From assembly GCA_902776845.1 (NCBI GenBank), contig CACYRM010000007.1:1-36133 (forward strand): DNA of 36,133 nt. Direction: 5' to 3'. The notes below the pieces were generated by a model, which saw only the letters and a list, made by a program, of their open reading frames with translations, searched no databases and was not told where the DNA came from. Shown piece after piece: positions 15,431-24,604 of the stretch (the first letter of the stretch is position 1; each line of letters begins with the position of its first letter). This DNA is from Oscillospiraceae bacterium (lineage in GTDB: Bacteria; Bacillota; Clostridia; Saccharofermentanales; Saccharofermentanaceae). The translations under genes and the position numbers were made by a program.

Positions 15431-17197
15431 ATGGTCAAACGCGTCAGGGGAAATTTTTTCGGAAGCTTGAAGCTTAGCAATAAGTTCCTTCTGATGTACA
15501 TTTTCGGCGTCATACTTCCGCTTGTCATTACAGACGCGTTTCTGCTCAGATCCATTTATGAGACCGAGCTTAAGAATCAATCCTTTTACAGAGAGAATGC
15601 GATCGCCTCTTATTCGAATTACTTCGAGAATCTTCTGAAAAACGACGCGGCGATGGCTTCGGCTTTCGACCTTAACAAGACTCTTAATTCATTTATAAAC
15701 AGACTGTATGAGACGCCTTACGATTATTATTCCTATTACAATTCAACAATAGTGAATTCATTCTTTACAACGCTCGCTGACTATAACCGCGACAGGATCG
15801 TTATTTACTCTGATAACAGGACCATGCTCAACGGCAACTATTTCCATCCCCTGTCCGAAGTCGAGAAAGAGGTGTGGTACAGGAAATATATGGAAAGCGG
15901 GGTAAACGAGGCTTTTTATGCCTATTACGATTATGAACCCGTAATGAGGTCCTTTGACCAGAAAAGATTCATCTATGTCCGAAGGATGACGAATACAAAG
16001 ACCGCGGTCGATAAGATAGTTACGATCGAACATAAGAACTGGAGGATAAGTGAGGACCTTGCGGAGATCCCGGTGGACTGCGCGATGGTCGTATGCTGTG
16101 ATGACTACATCATCTATTCCAACAAGTACCCGAATATTGATTATGAGACGCTTAAAGAAAAGGCATCCAAAGAACCTTACATGACCGTCAGGGAATACCC
16201 GATGTACGGTAATACGATAACGTTCTATTCCTTTACGGAGGACCTTACCATATTTACCGTTATGAGCAGCAATATACCGATAGTCATTCTTCTCATTATC
16301 GTAACGCTGGTCATCCCGATCCTTCTTATGAAGGCCTTGGAACGTTCAATAACCGCGCGTATCAGCATACTCGGAAAAGCATTCGGCGAAGGTGACAACG
16401 AGATCTTCCAGCCTATCAAAGAGATCAAGGGCACGGATGAGATTTCATCTCTTATGCACAACTACAACAGGATTGTAGGCATTAACAACGAACTTACCAA
16501 TACAATCTACAAAGATAAGCTCAGGGAACAGGAAAGCGATCTTGCGAGAAAGAATGCCGAACTCCTTGCCCTTCAGAGCCAGATCAATCCCCATTTCCTT
16601 TTCAATGCCCTTGAGAGCATACGTATGCACAGCATCCTCAAAGGTGAGACCGAGACTGCCGAAATGGTACAGAAGCTTGCCGTCATGCAGAGACAGAACG
16701 TGGAATGGCATGATGATGCGGTTACGATAGAAGAGGAGGAGGGCTTCATCGACGCGTATCTCCAGCTTCAGAGCTACAGATTCGGCGAAAGGATCTCATT
16801 TGACATCGATATCGATGATGAGTGCAGGAAGATACTTATCCCGAAGCTCACGCTGGTTACTTTTGTTGAGAACGCATGCGTCCACGGAATCGAATCGAAA
16901 TCCACCCAGGGCTGGATATTCGTAAGGGTAAACAGAAAAGATGACGATCTCATCATTGAGGTCGAGGATACCGGAGACGGAATGGATGAGGAAGAGGCCG
17001 GTGCCCTTCAGGAAAGAATGAATAATGTTACTATTGATACGATAAAGAAGGCTAAGCACGTCGGCATCCTCAATGCCTGTCTCAGAATAAAGATGATGTT
17101 CAAAGACAGGGCGGAGTTTGCCATAGAAAGCGAAAAGGGCATCGGAATGAGTGTCATCATTACGATCCCTTCAGAGATGATCACTAAGTCAGAGTGA
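15431..17197 (+). CDS. yesM: YesM-type sensor histidine kinase
   Basis: A 588-residue kinase of the LytS/YesM class (His_kinase domain, PF06580). TM1 lies at about 18-40, a large extracytoplasmic sensor region at about 41-280 and TM2 at about 282-300, followed by a HAMP-like linker. The phospho-accepting H388 is in QINPHFLFNALE. The ATPase part has VTFVENACVHG and EDTGDGMD. GGAG five bases before the ATG is the ribosome site. It is followed immediately by its AraC-type partner regulator. In Bacillota such pairs control carbohydrate importers. Here the solute-binding gene lies just after the pair and the esterase/GH43 gene is divergent, so the cue is probably a plant-derived oligosaccharide. 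Confidence 0.92.
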   Translation: MVKRVRGNFFGSLKLSNKFLLMYIFGVILPLVITDAFLLRSIYETELKNQSFYRENAIASYSNYFENLLKNDAAMASAFDLNKTLNSFINRLYETPYDYYSYYNSTIVNSFFTTLADYNRDRIVIYSDNRTMLNGNYFHPLSEVEKEVWYRKYMESGVNEAFYAYYDYEPVMRSFDQKRFIYVRRMTNTKTAVDKIVTIEHKNWRISEDLAEIPVDCAMVVCCDDYIIYSNKYPNIDYETLKEKASKEPYMTVREYPMYGNTITFYSFTEDLTIFTVMSSNIPIVILLIIVTLVIPILLMKALERSITARISILGKAFGEGDNEIFQPIKEIKGTDEISSLMHNYNRIVGINNELTNTIYKDKLREQESDLARKNAELLALQSQINPHFLFNALESIRMHSILKGETETAEMVQKLAVMQRQNVEWHDDAVTIEEEEGFIDAYLQLQSYRFGERISFDIDIDDECRKILIPKLTLVTFVENACVHGIESKSTQGWIFVRVNRKDDDLIIEVEDTGDGMDEEEAGALQERMNNVTIDTIKKAKHVGILNACLRIKMMFKDRAEFAIESEKGIGMSVIITIPSEMITKSE

Positions 17198-17205
17198 GGT
17201 GGAAT

Positions 17206-18807
17206 ATGCTTAAAGTAATGCTTGTTGATGACGAACCTTATATCCTTCAGGGTCTTCAGGTCCTTATCGATTGGGAGGGCGGCGGATTCGAGATAGCCGC
17301 GACCTGCTCCAACGGAAAAGAAGCATTAAGATACCTCAGGGAAAACCATGTCGACCTCATAATCTCTGACATCCGCATGCCTGAAATGACCGGGCTTGAA
17401 CTGTTAGAGACGATCAAGAAGGAGAAGATAACTGACGCGGAATTTGTTCTTCTTACAGGTTATGATGATTTCGCTTATACCCAGAGGGCAATAAGGAACG
17501 GCTGTCTTGATTACATCTTAAAGCCGGTCATTGAGGAGGAGCTTATCTCCGTCCTGCAGAAAGTCACAAATATCAACAAAGAATCCATCACCTCGAAGAA
17601 AGACAGGGAGAAGATGGAGGATGCTTATCTTGCAAGGATAATCAGACATATCATCAAGGGTAAGTTCAATGACGAAGACATAGATTACGCTAACAAACAT
17701 CTGCAGCTTGCGGGAAATCTGAGATTCATCGAGATAGAGTTTGCAAAAAGGGAATCTGATGAGGACAGCAGTGAATCGGATGATCTGGGCGTTATGCAAA
17801 GGCAGCTCTGCAATGCGTGCAGGGAAGTGATGAAGGAATACGCGAACCACTTTGCGCTTGATTTCACCTATGATGAAGATACTTACAGTGTCAGCTTCAT
17901 ATATTGTGAGAATATGGCGGTTATGAGGGACATGACCGAGACGGAGTTCCTTAACGCGCTGATAAGGAAAATCGAAGTCCTGATAATCAAGCCTGTAAGA
18001 ATGCTCTGCGGACAGCCCGTCAAGGATATATCACAGCTGTCGAGATCTTATGTCTCCTGCCGCAGGCTCAGGAGCATTACCGGATTCCATAACAAGAAGA
18101 AACTGTATTTTTATGAAGAGATCGAGGAGACCCAGGGTTCATACGGAGGCATCGTTCTCTGTAAAAACACAATAGACGAGATCACCGATTCGATCGTAAA
18201 GAACGATCCGGTTGCGATAGAAACCGGCGTGGAAAAGCTTTACGGTGAGCTTCAGGGAAAAGAAGGAAATAACAGGGCTTTTGACCTCAATATCAACTAT
18301 CTGCTCTTCCAGCTTATCCATCTGGCGAGTGAACTGGACGATACCGTCAACCAGGAGGAGATCATCCAGTATATTTCCGATCAGGCATCTGAAGGTGTAT
18401 TCCTCAGGGGCAGCCATCAGCATTTGAAGAAGTTTGCCCTGGAATATGCGGCATATTTATCTGAACTCAGGAAGAGCATCTCCCACGGAATCCTGGCGGA
18501 CGTCGAAGCGGAGATCAGGGAAAATTACGCGGAAAACATCAGCCTGAAGGATCTCGGAGACAAATATCATATAAATAATTCATATTTAGGTCAGATCTTC
18601 AGAAAGAAATACGGGATGTCTTTCAAAAATTACCTGACAAATTACAGGATAAAGGAAGCAGCCAGACAGATCATCAATACGGATGAGAAGATCAACCGCA
18701 TCGCGGAGAATGTCGGATATAAGGACAGCGACTATTTTATCCGCAAATTCATTGAGATCATGGGATGTACCCCTTCGAAATACCGTAAGACCAACAGAGG
18801 CGAGTAA
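17206..18807 (+). CDS. yesN: YesN-type response regulator, AraC DNA-binding domain
   Basis: A 533-residue regulator. The N-terminal receiver has D8/D9 and the phospho-acceptor D55 in IISDIRMPEMTG. A central helical region (about 130-420) has no recognised domain. Two AraC-type helix-turn-helix motifs follow at about 430-533 (ISLKDLGDKYHINNSYLG, then NRIAENVGYKDSDYFIRKF). I chose the ATG at 17206, with GAGGTGG about five bases upstream; a GTG at 17194 overlaps the kinase stop and lacks a ribosome site. It is predicted to activate the downstream importer promoter at 18943. The direct target site is not identifiable from one copy. Confidence 0.93.
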   Translation: MLKVMLVDDEPYILQGLQVLIDWEGGGFEIAATCSNGKEALRYLRENHVDLIISDIRMPEMTGLELLETIKKEKITDAEFVLLTGYDDFAYTQRAIRNGCLDYILKPVIEEELISVLQKVTNINKESITSKKDREKMEDAYLARIIRHIIKGKFNDEDIDYANKHLQLAGNLRFIEIEFAKRESDEDSSESDDLGVMQRQLCNACREVMKEYANHFALDFTYDEDTYSVSFIYCENMAVMRDMTETEFLNALIRKIEVLIIKPVRMLCGQPVKDISQLSRSYVSCRRLRSITGFHNKKKLYFYEEIEETQGSYGGIVLCKNTIDEITDSIVKNDPVAIETGVEKLYGELQGKEGNNRAFDLNINYLLFQLIHLASELDDTVNQEEIIQYISDQASEGVFLRGSHQHLKKFALEYAAYLSELRKSISHGILADVEAEIRENYAENISLKDLGDKYHINNSYLGQIFRKKYGMSFKNYLTNYRIKEAARQIINTDEKINRIAENVGYKDSDYFIRKFIEIMGCTPSKYRKTNRGE

Positions 18808-18840
18808 TCCTATCATTTTGTTCCGAGATAGCTCATTTAC

Positions 18841-18857
18841 TTGTGCAACTTGCACAA
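18841..18857. promoter_or_regulatory. Perfect 17-bp palindrome, possible operator
   Basis: TTGTGCAA-C-TTGCACAA is a perfect inverted repeat with a one-base centre, 34 bases after the yesN-like stop and about 85 bases upstream of the importer -35 element. It suits a dimeric repressor or activator. It has no T tract and so is not a terminator. Confidence 0.5.
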
Positions 18858-18942
18858 ACGAGGAGCGCGTTCTTTGGTCATTGATGTAGAAAATATTGCA
18901 TTTTTGTAGAGTTTATCAGTTGTTTAGTTAGACTTTTTCGGG

Positions 18943-18971
18943 TTGTGGCAAAAGTGGGGCAACCATATAAT
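18943..18971 (+). promoter_or_regulatory. Promoter of the sugar importer operon
   Basis: TTGTGG (18943-18948), a 17-base spacer and perfect TATAAT (18966-18971) lie about 50 bases before the solute-binding gene. The -35 matches only at TTG, as often seen in promoters that need an activator, which fits control by the YesN-like protein. GGTTG and CAACC flank the spacer as a short inverted repeat. Confidence 0.7.
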
Positions 18972-19024
18972 CTAAGTGCTAAATACTCGTTTATTAGCGA
19001 GAATCTAATTCGGGAGGTCTAGTA

Positions 19025-20794
19025 ATGAAGACTAAGAAGATCGTTTCATTGGTTCTTGGATCAATGCTTGCGGTATCATCTCTTGCTGCTTGCTCTACCG
19101 GCAACCCCGGCGACACAACCGCTACAACCGGTGGTGATACGCCCGCAGTAACTGATGGTGGAAAACAGGTTGTTGACTTCACAATGTTTGCTGCTATGTC
19201 AGGCAAAGAGAAGGCTGAAGGCAACGATATCATGGAGATCATCGCTGAGAAGACAGGTGTCCGTGTTAAGGAAACATGGCTCACAGGTCAGGATGCAGGT
19301 GAGGCTATCGGTTCCATCATTGCTTCAGGTAAGCTGCCTGATCTTATCGATGGTGGTGACGGCTCCGTTACTCTCTATCAGAACGGCTTGCTCGTAGCTT
19401 GGGATCCTTATCTTGAAAAGTATCCTAACCTCAAGGAACTCTACAGCGAAGAAGAGTGGGATAAGTTCCGTATGGACGACGGCCACATTTATTGGGCTAA
19501 CGTTTTCGGTAACTCCTACAACAACACAGCTACACCTACAGGCGTAAACGGCGAGGCTTTCTGGATTCAGAACCGCGTTCTTGAGTGGGGCGGCTATCCT
19601 AAGATCGAGACACTCGATCAGTATTTCGATCTCCTCGAGAGATATGCAGCTGCTAACCCGACACTTCCTGACGGAACACCTGTAATTCCTTACACATGTC
19701 TCTGCGAAGACTGGAAGTATTTCTGCCTTGAGAATGCTCCTATGTTCCTCGACGGTTATCCGAATGACGGCTGCGTTATCGTTAACATCGACGCAGGCAT
19801 GGATAATCCGAAGGTTGTAGACTACAACACAACAGACACAGCTAAGATGTATTTCAAGAAGCTCAACGAAGAGTATGCTAAGGGCGCTATTGACCCTGAC
19901 TTCGCTACTCAGACATACGACGAGTACATCGCTAAGCTCTCCACAGGCCGTGTTCTCGGTCTCTGCGACCAGTATTGGGATTTCGCATACAACATCATGG
20001 GACCCTTCGCTTCACCTTTGACAGCTGAAGACGGTTCCACATTCCGTCTCGATGAGATCGGCTGCGACTATGTACCTCTCGGTCTTACAGCTAAGGCTGG
20101 TATGGCACAGCAGTGGAACTCTTACGGTGACGAGCTCAACCAGTCTTCCGGTTGCGCAGTTACAACAAGCTGCAAGGATCCGGATCTCGCATTCGAATTC
20201 CTCAGCAGACTCCTCGATCAGGACATCCACAACCTCCGTTTCTGGGGTATTGAGGGTGAAGACTATCTCGTTGATGAGAACGGTCTCTTCTACAGAACAG
20301 AAGAAATGAGAGAGAATTGGAAGAGCGACAGCTTCAAGGCTAAGCATACATGCGAATACTCTTATTGCCCTCAGTGGCAGGGTATGAGCAGAGACGGTAT
20401 TAACCGTATGATGCCGGGCGAGCAGCCTTCAGAGTTCATCCTCAGCCTTGCTGCACCTCTCCAGAAGACATTCGAAGCTTACGGAGTAGGAACATATACT
20501 GACTTCCTCGGTTCTGCAAAAGTTCAGACAGGTCCTTGGTATCCTCTCTGGTCATGGTCTAACAACCTTTCTTCCGACACTGCTGGTGGTGTTGCTTGGA
20601 AGGATATGGGTGAAGTTAAGCACTACTGGCTCCCTACAGTCGTTATGAGCAGCGACTTCGAGGGCGATTGGGCTAACTACATGGACGCTTACAATGCTGT
20701 AAATCCTCAGGCATTCCTCAGTGAAGCTCAGGCAGAAGTTGATGCAAGACTTGCTACAGCTAAGTCTTTCGGTTGGACAGCGCCTACTAACTGA
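19025..20794 (+). CDS. Extracellular sugar-binding lipoprotein of ABC importer
   Basis: A 589-residue family-1 solute-binding protein of the LipO/YtcQ type. The signal peptide ends in the lipobox LAAC with Cys23 as the lipidation site. A Thr/Gly-rich linker follows, then the two-lobed binding domain with many aromatic residues. It would capture oligosaccharides outside the membrane and pass them to the permeases encoded next. GGGAGG eight bases before the ATG is the ribosome site. Its codons favour GCT, ACA and CTC more than the flanking regulators, suggesting strong expression. A hairpin between it and the permease genes probably raises its own dose. The ligand cannot be read from the sequence. 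Confidence 0.93.
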   Translation: MKTKKIVSLVLGSMLAVSSLAACSTGNPGDTTATTGGDTPAVTDGGKQVVDFTMFAAMSGKEKAEGNDIMEIIAEKTGVRVKETWLTGQDAGEAIGSIIASGKLPDLIDGGDGSVTLYQNGLLVAWDPYLEKYPNLKELYSEEEWDKFRMDDGHIYWANVFGNSYNNTATPTGVNGEAFWIQNRVLEWGGYPKIETLDQYFDLLERYAAANPTLPDGTPVIPYTCLCEDWKYFCLENAPMFLDGYPNDGCVIVNIDAGMDNPKVVDYNTTDTAKMYFKKLNEEYAKGAIDPDFATQTYDEYIAKLSTGRVLGLCDQYWDFAYNIMGPFASPLTAEDGSTFRLDEIGCDYVPLGLTAKAGMAQQWNSYGDELNQSSGCAVTTSCKDPDLAFEFLSRLLDQDIHNLRFWGIEGEDYLVDENGLFYRTEEMRENWKSDSFKAKHTCEYSYCPQWQGMSRDGINRMMPGEQPSEFILSLAAPLQKTFEAYGVGTYTDFLGSAKVQTGPWYPLWSWSNNLSSDTAGGVAWKDMGEVKHYWLPTVVMSSDFEGDWANYMDAYNAVNPQAFLSEAQAEVDARLATAKSFGWTAPTN

Positions 20795-20827
20795 TCTTTG
20801 AGTAATCAGTAAGATTAACTAATCGTG

Positions 20828-20867
20828 TGGTGGCAACCATAATGCAACTATGGTTGCCACCATTTTT
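20828..20867 (+). terminator. Intra-operon terminator/attenuator
   Basis: A perfect 14-bp stem TGGTGGCAACCATA (20828-20841) / TATGGTTGCCACCA (20849-20862) with a 7-base loop is followed by five T. It stands between the binding-protein and permease genes. Partial read-through would give abundant binding protein and less permease, and the stem may also stabilise the upstream mRNA. Confidence 0.88.
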
Positions 20868-20884
20868 AACGGGAGAGGTCAAAC

Positions 20885-21853
20885 ATGGAAAATTCGATAT
20901 TAAAGTCGAAAAGAACTAAAGAGGTCGACATTAACAAGCCGAAGCTCACTGCCAAGGAATTCAAGAGGCAGTGGATTCTTGTTGTAATCAGTGCCGTTTA
21001 TGTCATCTACGGAGTCATCTTCTATTATCTGCCCCTTTTCGGATGGATAATCGCATTCCAGAATTTCATATATGCAAAGGGTATCGGCGGATCTAAGTGG
21101 GTCGGTCTCGACAAATTTAAATTCCTGTTCAAAGATAAGAAGTTCCTCATGGTAATCAGAAATACGTTCTGCATGGGTGCTCTTAACCTTATTTTCAGCA
21201 CGGTAATGGCTATTGTTTTCGCTATACTCTTGAATGAGGTTAAGAACAGATTTTTCAAGAAGTCCATTCAGACAATTTCATACCTGCCTCACTTCCTTTC
21301 TTGGATCATAGTTGTTGCCATCGTTCACGATGCTCTGACTTCAACAGGTATTATCAACGATCTCCTTATGAGATTCGGAATCTTAAAACAGCCATACCAA
21401 TACCTGGGTGATCCAAAGTTGTTCTGGGGCATAGTCGTTATCAGTAACCTTTGGAAAGAAACAGGTTGGAATGCGATCATCTATCTCGCAGCGATCACTT
21501 CAATCGATCCCTGCCTTTATGAATCCGCCTCGATCGACGGTGCAGGACGTTTCCAGAAGATGCTTTATGTAACACTTCCCGGTCTCCGTCCTACAATAAT
21601 GATCCTCCTCTTGATGAATATCGGTAACGTATTGAATGCCGGATTCGAGCTTCAGTACCTGCTTGGTAACGGACTTGTACAGAACGTATCCAGAACGATC
21701 GATATCTATGTCCTCGACTGGGCAATGGATGCTCGTAACATGGACTATTCGTTAGGTACTGCCGCCGGTATCTTTAAGACTGTGGTATCCATGTCCTTTA
21801 TCGTAATAGCTAACTACATCGCCAAAAAACGTGGCGACGAGCGTTTGTTCTAA
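20885..21853 (+). CDS. ABC sugar permease, LplB/YteP type
   Basis: A 322-residue inner-membrane permease with about six membrane segments. The cytoplasmic EAA loop, which contacts the ATPase, reads ESASIDGAGRFQKMLYVTLP at about residues 213-232. The family is LplB/YteP of the CUT1 importers, which usually move oligosaccharides or uronides. GGGAGAGG lies upstream of the ATG. It forms a heterodimer with the product of the next gene, 18 bases downstream. No ATPase gene is nearby, so a shared MsmX-like ATPase is inferred. Confidence 0.94.
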   Translation: MENSILKSKRTKEVDINKPKLTAKEFKRQWILVVISAVYVIYGVIFYYLPLFGWIIAFQNFIYAKGIGGSKWVGLDKFKFLFKDKKFLMVIRNTFCMGALNLIFSTVMAIVFAILLNEVKNRFFKKSIQTISYLPHFLSWIIVVAIVHDALTSTGIINDLLMRFGILKQPYQYLGDPKLFWGIVVISNLWKETGWNAIIYLAAITSIDPCLYESASIDGAGRFQKMLYVTLPGLRPTIMILLLMNIGNVLNAGFELQYLLGNGLVQNVSRTIDIYVLDWAMDARNMDYSLGTAAGIFKTVVSMSFIVIANYIAKKRGDERLF

Positions 21854-21871
21854 GGAAAGGAGGAAACCATT

Positions 21872-22807
21872 ATGTCAGATATTTCCGGTATAAATTTTGA
21901 AAAAATCAAGCATAAGAAGAAGATGGCGACAGAAGATATCGTCTTTACTATCTTAAACACCACTTTCCTCGTTTTGTTTGCAGTCGTAACGCTTTATCCG
22001 ATCCTCAACACATTGGCATATTCGTTCAATGACGGTAACGATGCCGTCCGAGGCGGAATCTACCTGTTACCCCGTAAGTGGTCTTTGAGATCATATCATG
22101 AGATCATCTTCGAGAGAGCCGGTATCCGCGTAGGTGCGAAGATCACAATCTTAAGAACTGTTCTGGGTACTCTTACATCACTGTTTGCAAATGCTTTGCT
22201 TTCATATATCCTCAGCCGTAAGAAGTTCCTTTTCAAGTCAGGATTGTCTTTGTTCTGGATCATCACGATGTACGCTTCTGGCGGTCTGGTACCTACCCTG
22301 ATCCTCTTCAGATATCTCCATCTGACATCGAGCTTCTGGGTATACATCATCCCCGGCATGGTAGCTGCATTTAACGTTATGGTTATGAGAACTTATATGC
22401 TCGGTATCCCTGATTCACTGGAAGAAGCTGCCCAGCTCGAAGGTGCGGGTTACATGAGAGTATTTGCAAGCATCATCTCGCCTTTGTGCAAACCGGTTTA
22501 TGCCACGATCGCACTTTTCGTTGCGGTATATCACTGGAACTCATGGTTCGATGCTATGCTCTACAACAGATTCGATCCTCAGTACACAACACTTCAGTAC
22601 GAGCTTATGAAGCTGTTGGATTCCGTATCTGCCAGTACGGGTGTCGCATCCGGTGCGCAGATGGGTGCATCCGCACAGAACACCATCACGCCTATCACGG
22701 TCAGAGCTGCTGCTACAATAGCAACAATGGCACCTATCGTTGCCCTCTATCCGTTCCTGCAGAGATACTTCGTTACAGGTCTCACGATCGGTGGTGTTAA
22801 GGAATAA
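21872..22807 (+). CDS. ABC sugar permease, LplC/YtcP type
   Basis: A 311-residue permease, the second half of the CUT1 importer pore. The EAA loop is EEAAQLEGAGYMRVFASIIS at about 189-208, and six membrane segments can be placed. The C-terminus GLTIGGVKE is typical of the LplC/YtcP group. AAAGGAGG lies eight bases before the ATG. It is the last gene of the importer operon; hairpins follow at 22801-22820 and 22838-22867. Together with the lipoprotein and the LplB-type permease it makes a full importer apart from the ATPase. Confidence 0.94.
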   Translation: MSDISGINFEKIKHKKKMATEDIVFTILNTTFLVLFAVVTLYPILNTLAYSFNDGNDAVRGGIYLLPRKWSLRSYHEIIFERAGIRVGAKITILRTVLGTLTSLFANALLSYILSRKKFLFKSGLSLFWIITMYASGGLVPTLILFRYLHLTSSFWVYIIPGMVAAFNVMVMRTYMLGIPDSLEEAAQLEGAGYMRVFASIISPLCKPVYATIALFVAVYHWNSWFDAMLYNRFDPQYTTLQYELMKLLDSVSASTGVASGAQMGASAQNTITPITVRAAATIATMAPIVALYPFLQRYFVTGLTIGGVKE

Positions 22808-22874
22808 CTTCTATTATTCCTGTTTGGATAATAATCAAGGGCTGTCTCTCTGATCTGAGGCAGCCCTGTTTATT
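22801..22874 (+). terminator. Tandem hairpins ending the importer operon
   Basis: The first hairpin, GGAATAA (22801-22807)/TTATTCC (22814-22820), overlaps the permease stop codon. The second is an 11-bp stem AGGGCTGTCTC (22838-22848)/GAGGCAGCCCT (22857-22867) with one G-T pair, followed by GTTTATT. The T tract is short, so termination may be incomplete and allow read-through into the YesL-like gene. Confidence 0.65.
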
Positions 22875-22962
22875 AAACATACAACTTTGGATTTGGTGAT
22901 AGAATATAACGGTTGCCGTGATATCATAGGCAACGGAGATTTATTTAAGAAAGCAAGCAGTT

Positions 22963-24468
22963 ATGAATATATTGAAACCGGACAGTCCGGTAATGGATTT
23001 TATAAGCACGATAGCAGATCTTATCATCCTTAATCTGCTTTTTATAATCTGCAGCATTCCGATCGTTACTTTCGGAGCAGCTTATTCGGCAAAGTATTAT
23101 GTTGCCATGAAAAAGGTAAGAGGCGAGGATTCCGGTACGATAGTTCCGTTCTTCAAGGCCTTTAAGCGCAATTTCAAGCAGTCGACGATAGTATGGATAA
23201 TAATGCTCATCGCGATGGCTATCATCGGTCTGGACTGGCAGTGGATCATGTATAACGGATGGACAGAAACCCCGATGATCTACAGGATCGGAGTCATCGT
23301 ATTCAGTGTAATTGCACTGCTTATGACGATAACGGCATTCCCGACCATTGCAAGATATGAGATGAAGACAACTGAGGTTTTCAAGGCCGCCTTTATCTTC
23401 ATTATCATAAAATTCATTCCTCTGGCTCTGATACTGATCTTCATTATAGGATCAGCTGTCGCATGTCTCTGGTATGCACAGTGGTTCCCGCTGATCTATG
23501 TGTTCTGTTCGACGACGATAACCTATTTTCTGTGCATCGTATTTATCAAGCAGTTCGATAAGCTCGAGAAAGCCCAGGCCGATAAGCTCCAGGCACTTAA
23601 GGAATCCGTCGAATATGATCCCGAGACCGATGCAGCAGGCAATATTTCACTGGCAGCAGGTAAAAAGGACATTAAGGAACTCGAGAAAAATCTCGAGACT
23701 CAGGATGAGGAAGAGGATAAGTCCGGTAATAAACTCACCAGATTTTTAAGAAAAGAGAAAAAGAAGCTCAAGGGACTTACCGCAAAGCAGAAAGCCCAGT
23801 ATCTTGCCCAGTATTATCTGCCCGGAACCTTAGTTATCATTCTGCTCATAGCAGCGATCTGCTGGTACGCATTTGATGTATACAGGGATAAGATGAGGGT
23901 CCTTGCAGGAGGAATGATCAACTGCTATATATCCGAAGAAGGCAGGGCTTATGCCACGGAAGGGTTCCTCGACTGGGGCGGCTATCCTGATGCAAGGACT
24001 GCAGCCGTTATTGATGCCGAGGACCTGAGCTTCTCCAGCGACAGCGAATATGAGAGCAAGTATCTTGAGGTTTCCTTCAGGGCATCGCTTCTTACCGGTA
24101 CTTACGATTATCTGATCATGCGTGAGGATGCCGTCTACAATTACTCCACGCCCGATTATTTCCAGGATATGTCGGACCTCGTAAACATGGAAAACTTCAC
24201 GGAGGATGATTTCTATTATTACGTCGCAACGGAAGAGGAAAAGGCTAGAAGCAAAAAGGGCATATCTTTGCAGGATCTTCTCAACCCCGGTGAAGAGGAG
24301 GATGAGGACGTACCCGTGCCTCTTGCTTTGAAGCTGACAGATGATATCGAGAGAAAGCTCGGACTCGACGAGCAGTACGATTACTATCTGGCTTTTGCGT
24401 ATTCCACGTCCTCAACCGGCAACGCCGATTACCAGAAGTTCATCGAATACCTCTTCGGTAAATGTTGA
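22963..24468 (+). CDS. YesL-like DUF624 protein with added exported domain
   Basis: A 501-residue membrane protein. Residues 1-200 match the YesL/DUF624 family, with about five hydrophobic segments and the conserved N-terminal ADLIILNLLFIICSIPIVTFG. A charged, probably coiled-coil linker follows (about 200-280). A further membrane helix (about 288-306) and a 195-residue acidic, Tyr-rich C-terminal region predicted outside the cell come next; I do not recognise this region. Ordinary YesL proteins are near 200 residues, so this is an extended form or fusion. YesL genes sit with YesM/YesN and importers in Bacillus carbohydrate loci. Its molecular function is unknown. No strong ribosome site is seen before the ATG. 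Confidence 0.8.
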   Translation: MNILKPDSPVMDFISTIADLIILNLLFIICSIPIVTFGAAYSAKYYVAMKKVRGEDSGTIVPFFKAFKRNFKQSTIVWIIMLIAMAIIGLDWQWIMYNGWTETPMIYRIGVIVFSVIALLMTITAFPTIARYEMKTTEVFKAAFIFIIIKFIPLALILIFIIGSAVACLWYAQWFPLIYVFCSTTITYFLCIVFIKQFDKLEKAQADKLQALKESVEYDPETDAAGNISLAAGKKDIKELEKNLETQDEEEDKSGNKLTRFLRKEKKKLKGLTAKQKAQYLAQYYLPGTLVIILLIAAICWYAFDVYRDKMRVLAGGMINCYISEEGRAYATEGFLDWGGYPDARTAAVIDAEDLSFSSDSEYESKYLEVSFRASLLTGTYDYLIMREDAVYNYSTPDYFQDMSDLVNMENFTEDDFYYYVATEEEKARSKKGISLQDLLNPGEEEDEDVPVPLALKLTDDIERKLGLDEQYDYYLAFAYSTSSTGNADYQKFIEYLFGKC

Positions 24469-24513
24469 CAGGTATTGTATCTGCTTGACAATATTCCCAC
24501 GCCCTAATATAAT
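24465..24513 (+). promoter_or_regulatory. Consensus sigma-A promoter for rpmH operon
   Basis: TTGACA (24485-24490), exactly 17 bases and TATAAT (24508-24513) match consensus fully. A second TTGACA at 24465-24470 with GACAAT 16 bases later may be a weaker tandem promoter. The first TTGACA overlaps the stop codon of the preceding gene. Confidence 0.92.
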
Positions 24514-24604
24514 TTTCAGGTTATATTAAGATTGTCGTATTATGCGCTGCCGCCAGAAACGCGGGTGTGCAATTTAAAGAAACAACGATCCGGAGGATTA
24601 TATT

